Part shown: one piece after another, positions 37,205 to 45,387 of the stretch
Layout: each line of letters begins with the position of its first letter
Numbering within the stretch: the first letter of the stretch is position 1
Assembly (NCBI RefSeq): GCF_000981385.1
Contig: NZ_LATZ01000005.1
Span: forward strand, 166,823 to 230,822
Source: Bacillus sp. SA1-12
GTDB taxonomy: Bacteria > Bacillota > Bacilli > Bacillales > Bacillaceae
Direction: 5' to 3'
Length of the DNA stretch: 64,000 bases
Translations under genes and position numbers: made by a program
The notes under the pieces: generated by a model
The model's database searches: none
The model's input: only the letters and a program-made list of their open reading frames with translations
Told to the model about the DNA's origin: nothing

Positions 37205-37927
37205 TTATTTATGCCATCTGCTTTCCTTCATCTTTTCAGCTGTGTTGAAGTAAGGCTTAACAGATGTAAGTCCGATCGCATAAAATCCGTTTTCCGGGTC
37301 CCAAATCGAATATGCGTTTAAGCTTTCTGCAAAATCCTCATCATATTTTCCCGGAACCTTATAGATCCCTTCGTACTTAAGGTTTTGATGCTCTTGGACA
37401 GGGAGATAGAAGGTTCCGGATATCTCCTGATCTTCCTCTATTAATTCCTTTAACGCGTAGCCTGATGCAGCATGGTCATGATGCGGATCTGTATAAGACA
37501 ATGCATGATGGGTTGCTTGCGGGTATCGCTCTTCCATTTCCTCCATAATCTCTTTGACTGCATCCTTTTGGATATCTCCATCTGGCAGCTGGTACACATA
37601 GACATCTTCATCCTCAGCGCCTAGAGCTTGGACCGATTTTTTAAATTCCTTTATCCGAGCCGTTGCGAATTCGTCAAGCGAGATCGTTGGCAGCCCCTTA
37701 TCAGTTAATTTCTGATTAACCTTGTCATAGGCTCCGCTTGCCTTTCCCTCTGATAATAAAACAACAACAATCTCATCGCCGCGTACTCTATGATGCAGGA
37801 TGGATGGTCCTAAGCTAAGCACCTCATCGTCGGCATGAGGCGAGTAAAAAACAGCTGTTTGCTTTTCATTGCATCCCGCTGAGATGGTCAAAAAACATGT
37901 AGAAAGTAAGACAAAAAGAATTCTCAT
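37205..37927 (-). CDS. PIG-L/LmbE-family deacetylase, predicted lipoprotein
   Basis: 240 aa. An N-terminal lipoprotein signal ends in ISAGC. The catalytic start is FYSPHADDEVLSLGPSILHH (PHxDDE zinc motif). A third ligand region, THHALSYTDPHHDHAASGYA, lies in the C-terminal half. PIG-L enzymes remove N-acetyl groups from GlcNAc-containing molecules. A lipid-anchored outside location suggests a cell-wall or polysaccharide substrate rather than bacillithiol synthesis. The ATG at 37927 has GGAGG with 5-nt spacing. Confidence 0.88.
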   Translation of the reverse strand: MRILFVLLSTCFLTISAGCNEKQTAVFYSPHADDEVLSLGPSILHHRVRGDEIVVVLLSEGKASGAYDKVNQKLTDKGLPTISLDEFATARIKEFKKSVQALGAEDEDVYVYQLPDGDIQKDAVKEIMEEMEERYPQATHHALSYTDPHHDHAASGYALKELIEEDQEISGTFYLPVQEHQNLKYEGIYKVPGKYDEDFAESLNAYSIWDPENGFYAIGLTSVKPYFNTAEKMKESRWHK

Positions 37928-38053
37928 TGTTTCCTCCATTTTCAATTGATATCAATTATGATAGCATTTTTTTAGCATATCGTTTACCATTCGATCTAAA
38001 AGCTAGTGTATAATTTCCTAGGAAAGAAAAAAAGTATTTGAGAGGAAAACATA

Positions 38054-39178
38054 ATGGAACAATCGCAACAAAAGCCTGTTAAAAAAAGAATCTATTCCCT
38101 TGATATGGCAAGGGGTCTGATTGTCGTGCTATCCGTATTTTTAAGCACCATTCCCGAAGGCGGTTATGAGTATTTCCGTCATGCAGCATGGTACGGCCTA
38201 ACGATCATTGATTTCATTTTGCCTGCCTTTATTACGATTTTTGGGACAAGCATGGCCATCGCTTATCAAAAAGGGGTCGTGTGGAAAAGAATTGTTAAAA
38301 GAACGATACGCCTGATTGTTTACGGCATCTTGTTTACAATGATTGTCACCTGGAGCCTCGATTTATCCACACTTAGGCTAACCGGGGTATTACAAATGTT
38401 TGCTCTGTTAGGGATTGTCACAGTGATAATTACGAGGTTTATCAAATCGCCGATCAAATTGGTGTTGATCGCATGTTTTATTCTTTTTGTTTATGGAACC
38501 GTCATACTCTCAACAAGCCAGTCCTGTGAAGGCGGCCTACCACAGCCGACCTGCAACCTTTCTGGGATCGTTGATGCTAAAGTGTTTGGCGAAAACCATA
38601 TGTATGCCCAAGGGGAAAGGGGCTTTGATCCGGAAGGGCTGATTACCAGCTTTGCCGCATTAGCGAATGTCCTGTTCGGTTATGCCATCGGACGCTTAAT
38701 CTTGACGAAAAAAGAGAGCGGCGGATGGAAGGAAATCGCGTTGCTAGGCATATTGCTCGTGATTCTGGCACTGCTTGTTCATCAAGTGCTCCCTTTAAAT
38801 AAACGAATGTGGATGCCATCTTTTGCTTTGATTTCTGCTGGTGCGACTGCTTTGCTGATCTCTGGTTTTTATTTGCTTGCGGACTATCGAAAACATGTCG
38901 ATGCCAAAAAGACAGCACTCGGACCGCTTGTCACATTTTTGGAAGCCTTTGGCCGCAACAGCTTTCTAGTCTACTTCGGAAAATTTATTATCGCATCTGT
39001 GTTGACTCATATTACACTTGCCACAACCAAAGGACAGCAATCCCTGTCTGCCTTGTTGCTTCAATGGATTGATTCCTTTAGTCCTCTGCCGCAATTAACC
39101 TATGCCTTGTTGATGATGCTGTTTTGGACGGTCGTTGCGCTTACGCTGCATAAAAAGAGAATATACGTGAAGGTCTAA
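38054..39178 (+). CDS. Heparan-alpha-glucosaminide N-acetyltransferase-like membrane protein
   Basis: 374 aa with about 10 spans. The N-terminal motif SLDMARGLIVVLSVFLST and the later TGVLQMFALLGIV and RGFDPEGLITSFAALANVLF are typical of the HGSNAT/DUF1624-DUF5009 group of membrane acyltransferases. The ATG at 38054 follows GAGAGGAAAAC. It is divergent from the deacetylase gene, 126 bp away, which may be meaningful because one removes and the other could add acetyl groups. Acceptor unknown. Confidence 0.8.
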   Translation: MEQSQQKPVKKRIYSLDMARGLIVVLSVFLSTIPEGGYEYFRHAAWYGLTIIDFILPAFITIFGTSMAIAYQKGVVWKRIVKRTIRLIVYGILFTMIVTWSLDLSTLRLTGVLQMFALLGIVTVIITRFIKSPIKLVLIACFILFVYGTVILSTSQSCEGGLPQPTCNLSGIVDAKVFGENHMYAQGERGFDPEGLITSFAALANVLFGYAIGRLILTKKESGGWKEIALLGILLVILALLVHQVLPLNKRMWMPSFALISAGATALLISGFYLLADYRKHVDAKKTALGPLVTFLEAFGRNSFLVYFGKFIIASVLTHITLATTKGQQSLSALLLQWIDSFSPLPQLTYALLMMLFWTVVALTLHKKRIYVKV

Positions 39179-39180
39179 TT

Positions 39181-39210
39181 GAGCTTGGGTGTCTCTCAAG
39201 CTCTTTTTTT
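39181..39210 (+). terminator. Intrinsic terminator
   Basis: GAGCTTG (39181-39187) and CAAGCTC (39197-39203) followed by seven T, directly after the membrane acyltransferase stop. Confidence 0.85.
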
Positions 39211-39282
39211 GTAAAAAATTCCAACAAATTCCTGTTAAGTGTGTTATACTAAAGATAACTTTTATGAACGGAGGGATTATAG

Positions 39283-39333
39283 ATGTTGGTTCTTATTCCG
39301 AATTGTGCCGCTAAATTAATAGTGCTCAGGTAA
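39283..39333 (+). CDS. Leader peptide of the macrolide-resistance attenuator (16 aa)
   Basis: GGAGGG seven nt before ATG starts the peptide MLVLIPNCAAKLIVLR and a stop. A strong ribosome-binding site on a 16-codon frame, followed by a terminator hairpin and then a macrolide phosphotransferase gene, is the classic layout of drug-induced attenuation. The hydrophobic tail ending in Arg resembles stalling leader peptides (IVLR here; RLR and IFVI types are known in erm leaders). A -10 TATACT lies at 39245-39250. Confidence 0.7.
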   Translation: MLVLIPNCAAKLIVLR

Positions 39334-39361
39334 CTCCGCGTTGGTGGGGGAAACGGGATAA

Positions 39362-39420
39362 GTCTGTTATTCTAATAATCCAAATTACTTTTAAAAAACA
39401 GGCGTCTTCGTCTGTTTTTT
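39362..39420 (+). promoter_or_regulatory. Attenuator terminator with competing antiterminator
   Basis: ACAGGCG-TCTT-CGTCTGT followed by T's (39394-39420) is a strong terminator 95 bp before the resistance gene. GTCTGTT at 39362-39368 can pair with AACAGGC (39397-39403), which would break the terminator. Ribosome stalling on the leader peptide could decide between the two. Confidence 0.65.
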
Positions 39421-39514
39421 TGTTTTTTAAAATGAATCATTCCCATTCACCTCAGCCAACGTGAGCAGCCAGCGTGTTTTTATGGAAGTTTACTAAACTG
39501 AGGAGTGATAGTTA

Positions 39515-40411
39515 ATGAGCAAAACGAGAAAGCAGATCATGGAGCTTGCCGAGAAGCACGGCTTACAGGTGGATGCTGATTCCTTTGTATATAACGAGTC
39601 TGGTCTTGATTTTCAGGTGGTCTTTGCAAAGGATCATAACGGAAATGAATGGGTTCTTAGAATTCCTCGTCGGGAGGATGTTATTCCGAGAACAAACGCC
39701 GAAAAGATGACGTTAGATCTTGTCAATGCAAACGTGACCTTTGAAGCCCCGAATTGGTCGATCTATACAGATGATCTGATTGCATACAGAAAATTAAAAG
39801 GCATTCCAGCAGGAACAATCAATCATGAAACACAGTCATATATGTGGGAAATTGATGAAAAGAATGTGCCAGAGACTTTTCATCGTTCGCTTGGAGAGGT
39901 GCTGGCCTCCTTGCATCGCATTTCCCATGAAAAAGTGAAGGAAATCGGCTTGGACGTGCAATCCCCTGCCGAAATAAGACAATCAATGAAGGAACGGATG
40001 AACGCTGTTAAAGAAAGATTCGGAGTAGGGGAATCACTATGGAACCGATGGCAAGCCTGGATCCACAATGAAAAGATGTGGCCGAAGCAAACCGGAATGA
40101 TTCACGGAGATATTCATGCAGGCCATACCCTAATCGATCCTGATGGCAATGTAACCGGCTTAATTGATTGGACAGAAGGCAAGGTTGCTGACCCATCCAT
40201 TGACTTTGTGTTTCACTACCGAGCGTTTGGAGAATCGGACTTAGAGGCTCTCATCCATTATTACAAAGAAGCTGGAGGATATGTTTGGCCTCTTATGAAG
40301 GAACACATTATTGAATTGAATGCAGCCTACCCAGTAGCGATTGCTGAGTTTGCTATTCTTTCTGGTCTTAAGGAATATGAAGATATGGCTAGACAGACTC
40401 TTGAAGTGTAA
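39515..40411 (+). CDS. Macrolide 2'-phosphotransferase (Mph family)
   Basis: 298 aa, APH/choline-kinase fold. The N lobe has the nucleotide-binding Lys region [19 protein letters not shown]. The catalytic loop is [19 protein letters not shown] and the metal site [20 protein letters not shown]. The HGD-x-HxGHTL form is the Mph signature. It phosphorylates the 2'-OH of macrolides with GTP. ATG at 39515 after GAGGAGTG. The upstream leader peptide and attenuator suggest induction by drug. Relatives are chromosomal in many Bacillus species, so it need not be acquired. Confidence 0.9.
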   Translation: MSKTRKQIMELAEKHGLQVDADSFVYNESGLDFQVVFAKDHNGNEWVLRIPRREDVIPRTNAEKMTLDLVNANVTFEAPNWSIYTDDLIAYRKLKGIPAGTINHETQSYMWEIDEKNVPETFHRSLGEVLASLHRISHEKVKEIGLDVQSPAEIRQSMKERMNAVKERFGVGESLWNRWQAWIHNEKMWPKQTGMIHGDIHAGHTLIDPDGNVTGLIDWTEGKVADPSIDFVFHYRAFGESDLEALIHYYKEAGGYVWPLMKEHIIELNAAYPVAIAEFAILSGLKEYEDMARQTLEV

Positions 40412-40431
40412 TAGGTCCTTTCTAGGAATGG

Positions 40432-40463
40432 GCGCAATTTTCTTATATGATTGCGCTCTTTTT
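40432..40463 (+). terminator. Intrinsic terminator of the mph gene
   Basis: GCGCAAT (40432-40438) and ATTGCGC (40450-40456), then TCTTTTT. Confidence 0.88.
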
Positions 40464-40556
40464 CATGCCCATTTTCTTATTTTTTATCTAACTATTGCCA
40501 ATTAAGTGCTATAATGTATGTGAAAAACATCACAAATGAATAAGGGGATATATATT

Positions 40557-41465
40557 GTGAAATTAGACTCTTCTTCAAAATTAAAACCTGCTTTCTATTC
40601 CACCTTAACGTTTGCCGGGATTTTCTTTGTAGCAGGTGTGATTGAGTCACCGAGCAATATTTTAGGAAGCATAATGTATATACAAGTTTTTTTATTATAT
40701 GGTGGGATTGGAAACTTTGTTTATGGAATACCCGTTTCATTATTGTCTGATTATCTTTCGAGTAAGCTACCAAAGTTTCGCTTTATTTTGGCAGGATTGA
40801 TCCATCTCTTTTTTGGAGTGCTTACAGTTTTCATCATTCATGGATTAGCGTATTTTGCGATGGTTGCTGCTTTTCTATTTTTTCTTTTTGATGAATGGCA
40901 GAAGAGAAAAAATAATAGCATAAGCAAAAAATGGGTATCAATAAATGTTTTCATCCTATTGTGCCTTTCTGTTGGAATGGGTGCACTCATACCTTTAATC
41001 GTTTCATCAACTGAGGAAAAAACAAATAATATTTATTTAATTCCGGAGGGTTATGAAGGTACAATCATTACATTGTATAATGTCGCCAATCATCCACAGC
41101 TAAAGAAAGAAGGAGAATATACAATTATTCCAGTTGAAGCAACAAACTTGGAAGCGCTAAAAGACACGGAAATCTATCAATATGGGATTGCCATTACATC
41201 GACTCCTGAACAGAATGACGGAGTGATAAATGATCAGTATTATTACGTTGATTCAGAGGGCAAAAGAACTCCTATAGAAGAAACATGTATCTCCATAGGT
41301 AGTTATGGGGCTTTTACTGGAGAAAGTGAAAAGGAAGTGGGGTATCAAAGCCTTCAAGTTACAAATAGTGAATGTGGTGAAGATTTTATGTTGGATGGTA
41401 AAGAGATCTATTCCATTCAAAAGGATGAAGTCCTTAAATATTTGTCGACTGCTTCATTGGAGTAA
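40557..41465 (+). CDS. Membrane protein with UPF0715-like N-terminus and DUF6843-like C-terminus
   Basis: About 302 aa. Four to five hydrophobic segments occupy the first 150 residues (for example YSTLTFAGIFFVAGVIESPS). A soluble domain follows with YLIPEGYEGTIITLYNV, GEYTIIPVEA and NDQYYYVDSEGKRTPIE, the pattern of DUF6843. The GTG at 40557 is preferred because AAGGGG lies 9 nt before it; an ATG seven codons earlier has no site. No signal peptide; function unknown. Confidence 0.7.
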   Translation: MKLDSSSKLKPAFYSTLTFAGIFFVAGVIESPSNILGSIMYIQVFLLYGGIGNFVYGIPVSLLSDYLSSKLPKFRFILAGLIHLFFGVLTVFIIHGLAYFAMVAAFLFFLFDEWQKRKNNSISKKWVSINVFILLCLSVGMGALIPLIVSSTEEKTNNIYLIPEGYEGTIITLYNVANHPQLKKEGEYTIIPVEATNLEALKDTEIYQYGIAITSTPEQNDGVINDQYYYVDSEGKRTPIEETCISIGSYGAFTGESEKEVGYQSLQVTNSECGEDFMLDGKEIYSIQKDEVLKYLSTASLE

Positions 41466-41889
41466 GTTGATTTTTGTCGCTCTCTAAGTCTTCCTTATTT
41501 CAATTAACAATAAGCTGATGAATAAAAGTGAATCTAACATTCATGCCAATATAGATGAGGTATGGCGCATGACGCAAAGCCTTTGAACTTCATGAGCATT
41601 TTTACTTACAGAGACAAGTGAAGGATTCCTCACTGCCTAAGCACAAGATGCGCATCTTTGGCATTCCTTTTTTACAAATTGATTATACGACTCATCGAAA
41701 AAAGGATCTTTCATGCAGGTTGACTTTCTTATGTAGATCCTTTTTTAGGATTCCCCCGAAGTGGCCATCTATAAACTTTCCTACTAAGGAATTATTTCTA
41801 TTTTGTAAAGATGGCCTAATTCTATTTAAATCCTTTTGGGTATTTGGTATAAATATATAGTACTAAATTAATAGACTCGGGGGGATGAG
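41466..41889. other. Intergenic region with terminator and palindrome
   Basis: About 420 bp. A strong bidirectional hairpin AAAAAAGGATCT (41698-41709) / AGATCCTTTTTT (41735-41746) ends the upstream gene. A perfect palindrome AAGATGCGCATCTT lies at 41645-41658. The string GACGCAAAGCC near 41572 resembles a piece of c-di-GMP riboswitches, but the other conserved parts are absent. The 80-codon frame 41618-41860 is taken as chance. Confidence 0.5.
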
Positions 41890-44163
41890 ATGCGCAAGTT
41901 CAGTAAGATCGTATTAGGAATTGTCGTTCTATTTACACTCTTATTTCAATTTAACTTCCATGCAAGTGCAGCAAGTGAACCTAATGTAACAGTTGAATTA
42001 CGGAATTATATCGGTAATAAAAATGCTATAAAAATAAACCTTTCCGGAATATACACCACAGGTAATAGTGCGAATGACCTTTTAATTAAAGGTCTTACCA
42101 GCATGACATTAAAATTAGAAAATGGAAAAGTAGCGGTCTATGACCAAACGACGAAACGAGGAGATGTCACAGGAAACCTCCGACTTATACCTTCGAATGC
42201 AGCCAATACGGTTCAAATTGTCAGTACAACCGCTGAAACTACAAGAAGATATCATGGCTCATTTGAATTCAAAATTGCATCAAGCCAATATATTCGTCCG
42301 TATAACACAGTGTTATTGGAGGAATACATAAAAGGAGTTGTCCCGCGTGAGTCGTTTGCTAGCTGGCATGCAGAAGCGTTAAAAGCTCAATCCATTGCTG
42401 CAAGAACGTATGTTGCTAAATTAGGCTACCAAGTAAACGATACACAAGGGAACCAGGTTTACGGTGGAATTGAGGAAAGCAGCTACCAGCAAAAAATCTC
42501 CGATGTTGTTGAAGCAACGAGAGGACAAGTATTAAAGAATGGCAGCACCCTTATCGATGCCGTCTTTACTTCAAGCAACGGTGGATATACAGAGACGAAC
42601 CAAGGGGCATGGGGATCTCAGCCCGTTTCATACCTGCCTGCCAAACTAGATGGATATGATCCTAAACACCGCTGGGATATTCAAATCCAGGAAGAGCAAA
42701 TCTCGTTACAAGGCTATGATTTGAAAAAGCCTGAAACTTGGTGGAGCAGTGTTCAAGAAAAGGATGCGATCGTCAGAAGCAATGTAAAGACTTGGGTGAA
42801 ACAACAGCTAGGTCTTGGTTCTGCATCAGACATTAAGATTTTATCAATGAAAGAATTCACGATCGACCCGGAAAGAACAGCCGGCAAACGAATTATAAGC
42901 GGTGCCGCTCAGATCACTTATATTCAGAAAAACAGCTCGGGATTTGTAAAGGATTCCTCAGGAAATATCAAACAAATGACGTATCAAAATGCTGATCTAA
43001 CGGCAAATCAAATCCGTTCTATTTTTGGAACCATGAACATGAAGAGCTTGCTTGTTGATACCATTGCGTCACCTACTTCTACAGATATCCAGCGTATAAG
43101 CGGTGCTGAGAGGATTGCAACGTCAGTAAAAGTATCCCAACAGCTTTACCCAAGCGGCTTCCCTTCAACCCATGCTTACAAAACGGTTTTCATTACAACA
43201 AGCAGGCAGTATGCGGATGCTTTATCTGCCGGACCGCTGGCAAGTCAATTGGGCAATGCTCCGATCCTTCTAACAGATGCAACGACTTTAAGCAGCTCGG
43301 TTACTTCAGAGATTCAAAGATTAAAAGCAACAAAGGTTTATATTATTGGCGGCAAAACCGCCGTCTCTGATCAAGTCATGGCTCAGATTAATAATATAAG
43401 CACCGTAAATCAAGTATCACGTATTAGCGGGCCAACCCGATATGAAACAAATGCTGCTATTAATAAGATGTTAACAAATGTCCAAGGGCTATTTGTGGCA
43501 TCAGGAGAAAACTTTGCCGATGCATTGGCTGGTTCTTCTGTTGCAGCCATTAATAAATATGCAATTGTGCTAACGAAAAAGGATGTTTTACCTGGAGTAA
43601 GTAAATCCTTTGTATCTGCTCACTCTAGTAAACCTAGCTATATCTTAGGTGGAGCAGTTGCCGTTTCTGACACTGTTTATAACCAAATCAGAGGCATAAA
43701 TTCTGCTGCTTCAAGACTAGCTGGAGTCAACCGCTACGAAACATTAGCGAAGATCCTGGACCGATTCAAACAATCCTTTACCGGATCTGAAGTCCTCTAT
43801 TCAACAGGACTGGACTTCCCAGATGCATTAACAAGCTCATCATTAGCCTTAGCTAAAAAAGCGCCGCTTATCCTTGTAGGCGCAGATTTAAGCGACTCGC
43901 TTCTGCCTTTCTTAACAGGGTATAAGGATCAGGTAGAGCAAATTTCCGTACTTGGCGGAACTGTTGCGGTTTCACAAGGAAAAATCGAGGAATTAAAGGA
44001 TGCATTAGATGTCATTACCACTCTTCATCTAAGCGGAACTGGTTTCGGCCACGGTGTTGGCATGAGCCAATACGGCGCCCAAGCACGGGCACAGGCTGGG
44101 CAAACCTATCCGACCATTCTAGGATTCTATTATCCTAACACGGATTTGGTTAAATTATATTAA
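41890..44163 (+). CDS. SpoIID/LytB-domain protein with internal cell-wall-binding repeats 2
   Basis: 757 aa, secreted (signal peptide about 1-27, ending HASA). The SpoIID region starts at about residue 135 with LLEEYIKGVVPRESFASWHA, then KAQSIAARTYVA and SSNGGYTETNQGAWG. Three CWB2 repeats follow (about 395-710; RISGAERIATSV, RISGPTRYETNA, RLAGVNRYETLA). Only after them comes the SpoIID end motif LSGTGFGHGVGMSQYGAQA. The wall-binding block therefore lies inside the SpoIID/LytB domain. LytB (CwbA) stimulates the amidase LytC, and SpoIID is a glycan-cleaving enzyme of engulfment. GGGGGGATGAG precedes the ATG. Confidence 0.92.
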   Translation: MRKFSKIVLGIVVLFTLLFQFNFHASAASEPNVTVELRNYIGNKNAIKINLSGIYTTGNSANDLLIKGLTSMTLKLENGKVAVYDQTTKRGDVTGNLRLIPSNAANTVQIVSTTAETTRRYHGSFEFKIASSQYIRPYNTVLLEEYIKGVVPRESFASWHAEALKAQSIAARTYVAKLGYQVNDTQGNQVYGGIEESSYQQKISDVVEATRGQVLKNGSTLIDAVFTSSNGGYTETNQGAWGSQPVSYLPAKLDGYDPKHRWDIQIQEEQISLQGYDLKKPETWWSSVQEKDAIVRSNVKTWVKQQLGLGSASDIKILSMKEFTIDPERTAGKRIISGAAQITYIQKNSSGFVKDSSGNIKQMTYQNADLTANQIRSIFGTMNMKSLLVDTIASPTSTDIQRISGAERIATSVKVSQQLYPSGFPSTHAYKTVFITTSRQYADALSAGPLASQLGNAPILLTDATTLSSSVTSEIQRLKATKVYIIGGKTAVSDQVMAQINNISTVNQVSRISGPTRYETNAAINKMLTNVQGLFVASGENFADALAGSSVAAINKYAIVLTKKDVLPGVSKSFVSAHSSKPSYILGGAVAVSDTVYNQIRGINSAASRLAGVNRYETLAKILDRFKQSFTGSEVLYSTGLDFPDALTSSSLALAKKAPLILVGADLSDSLLPFLTGYKDQVEQISVLGGTVAVSQGKIEELKDALDVITTLHLSGTGFGHGVGMSQYGAQARAQAGQTYPTILGFYYPNTDLVKLY

Positions 44164-44174
44164 TCGGTTTTAAT

Positions 44175-44216
44175 AAAAAGGGCTGCCACATCACTTGAGA
44201 TGCGGCAGCCCTTTTT
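44175..44216. terminator. Bidirectional terminator
   Basis: Thirteen-bp perfect arms AAAAAGGGCTGCC (44175-44187) and GGCAGCCCTTTTT (44204-44216) between two convergent wall-protein genes. Confidence 0.92.
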
Positions 44217-44240
44217 GTTAATTTAATTCAAGACAAGTGA

Positions 44241-45209
44241 TTATTCAAACAATGCTTTGACAGCACTGTCAGGAAGTGCCTGTTGCCCACCAACGATTTG
44301 ATATTCTGAAGCCAAATCAGCATATTCTTGGATAACAGCTTTTGTGGAAGTCTTTGGACCGTTAGGATCTGTTAAGATAACGCCATTAACCCACCCTGCT
44401 GCCAGCACAGATGCTGAAAGGGCATCAGGATAGTTTTGTCCAGTTGCGATAAATGGAAAATCCATATCAAGCAGTCCCTCTTCAGCAAAATAGGAAATAA
44501 CCGCAGCGTTGGTATTATATCGGTTTGCACCGCTCAGTCTCATAGGATCTGGCAGCTCATTCATGACATTCTCAGAGATAACGCCACTTCCGCCGACGAC
44601 GATAGAACCAATAAATGAATCCTGAGAATCAATATAGGTTGCAACCGATCCTGGAAGCGCCTCTTTCCTTGTTAGCAGGATTGGCGTCTCCATTAGTGCA
44701 GCCATTGGCGCAATGGAAAGAGCATCAGGAAAGCTTTGACCTGCTGCAACCACAACATCAGTAGCTTGACCTATCTTCTTTGCGATGTTTACGGATGTTT
44801 CATAGCGGTCCTTTCCGCTAATTCTAGTAACAGTAATCCCTAAACCGTTAAGCTGTTTTACTACATTTTCCGAAATAACAGAAGCTCCGCCAATAAGGAA
44901 TACTTTGCTTACTTCTAAGCGTTCTAATTCTTCCGCTACACTGCCTGGAAGAGAGTTTGTTCCTGTTAACAGCAATGGAGCATCATATTTATATGCTAAA
45001 GGAGTTGCACTAAGAGCATCTGGGAAATCAACGCCTGTTGCAATAACAGCTACATCTGATGAATACCAGCCCTCTTCTGATAGTTTAACTGATGTTTCAT
45101 AACGATTTTCCCCGGAAATTCGGTTTGTAGCCGGCTCCTCTGCTGCAAATGCTTGTCCAAACGGCAGGCCAAGCGCTAACAATAATGATAAAGCAATTGA
45201 TTTTTTCAT
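44241..45209 (-). CDS. Secreted protein made of three cell-wall-binding repeats 2
   Basis: 322 aa: a signal peptide (about 1-22, ending AFA) and three CWB2 repeats with RISGENRYETSVKLSE, RISGKDRYETSVNIAK and RLSGANRYNTNAAVIS. Each has the FPDALS-type core. No catalytic domain is seen, so it is a wall-bound structural or adaptor protein, perhaps a partner of the SpoIID/LytB protein encoded convergently next to it. Tandem Spo0A-like boxes lie about 100 bp upstream. Confidence 0.88.
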   Translation of the reverse strand: MKKSIALSLLLALGLPFGQAFAAEEPATNRISGENRYETSVKLSEEGWYSSDVAVIATGVDFPDALSATPLAYKYDAPLLLTGTNSLPGSVAEELERLEVSKVFLIGGASVISENVVKQLNGLGITVTRISGKDRYETSVNIAKKIGQATDVVVAAGQSFPDALSIAPMAALMETPILLTRKEALPGSVATYIDSQDSFIGSIVVGGSGVISENVMNELPDPMRLSGANRYNTNAAVISYFAEEGLLDMDFPFIATGQNYPDALSASVLAAGWVNGVILTDPNGPKTSTKAVIQEYADLASEYQIVGGQQALPDSAVKALFE

Positions 45210-45305
45210 ATTATCCCCCTAAAATGTTTATCAAAATCTATTAAATTATACATCCGAACATCGTAAATTGTTAGTCTTTTTTACCCATTTAATGGTATTT
45301 TAGGA

Positions 45306-45333
45306 CGACAAATTTTTCGACATACAATCGACA
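45306..45333 (-). promoter_or_regulatory. Three phased Spo0A-box-like sites
   Basis: CGACA cores occur at 45306-45310, 45318-45322 and 45329-45333, spaced 12 and 11 bp, about one helical turn. The middle one reads TGTCGAA on the minus strand, a perfect 0A box. They lie upstream of the wall-binding protein gene at 45209. Confidence 0.5.
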
Positions 45334-45387
45334 AAAGTTGGATTCATCGTTTTTAGTTCATTACTTCATCAAAATTTAACCACTGGA

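Noticed and set aside
39334..39420. A T-box leader in front of the mph gene because of CTCCGCG and a terminator.
   Set aside because: No GGTGG-ACCGCG core, and the gene is not an amino-acid gene; the leader peptide explains the layout better.
41560..41620. GACGCAAAGCC as a second c-di-GMP riboswitch before the SpoIID/LytB gene.
   Set aside because: The GGCAAA block, GGTC and the closing GCC-GGTTACC part are missing around it.
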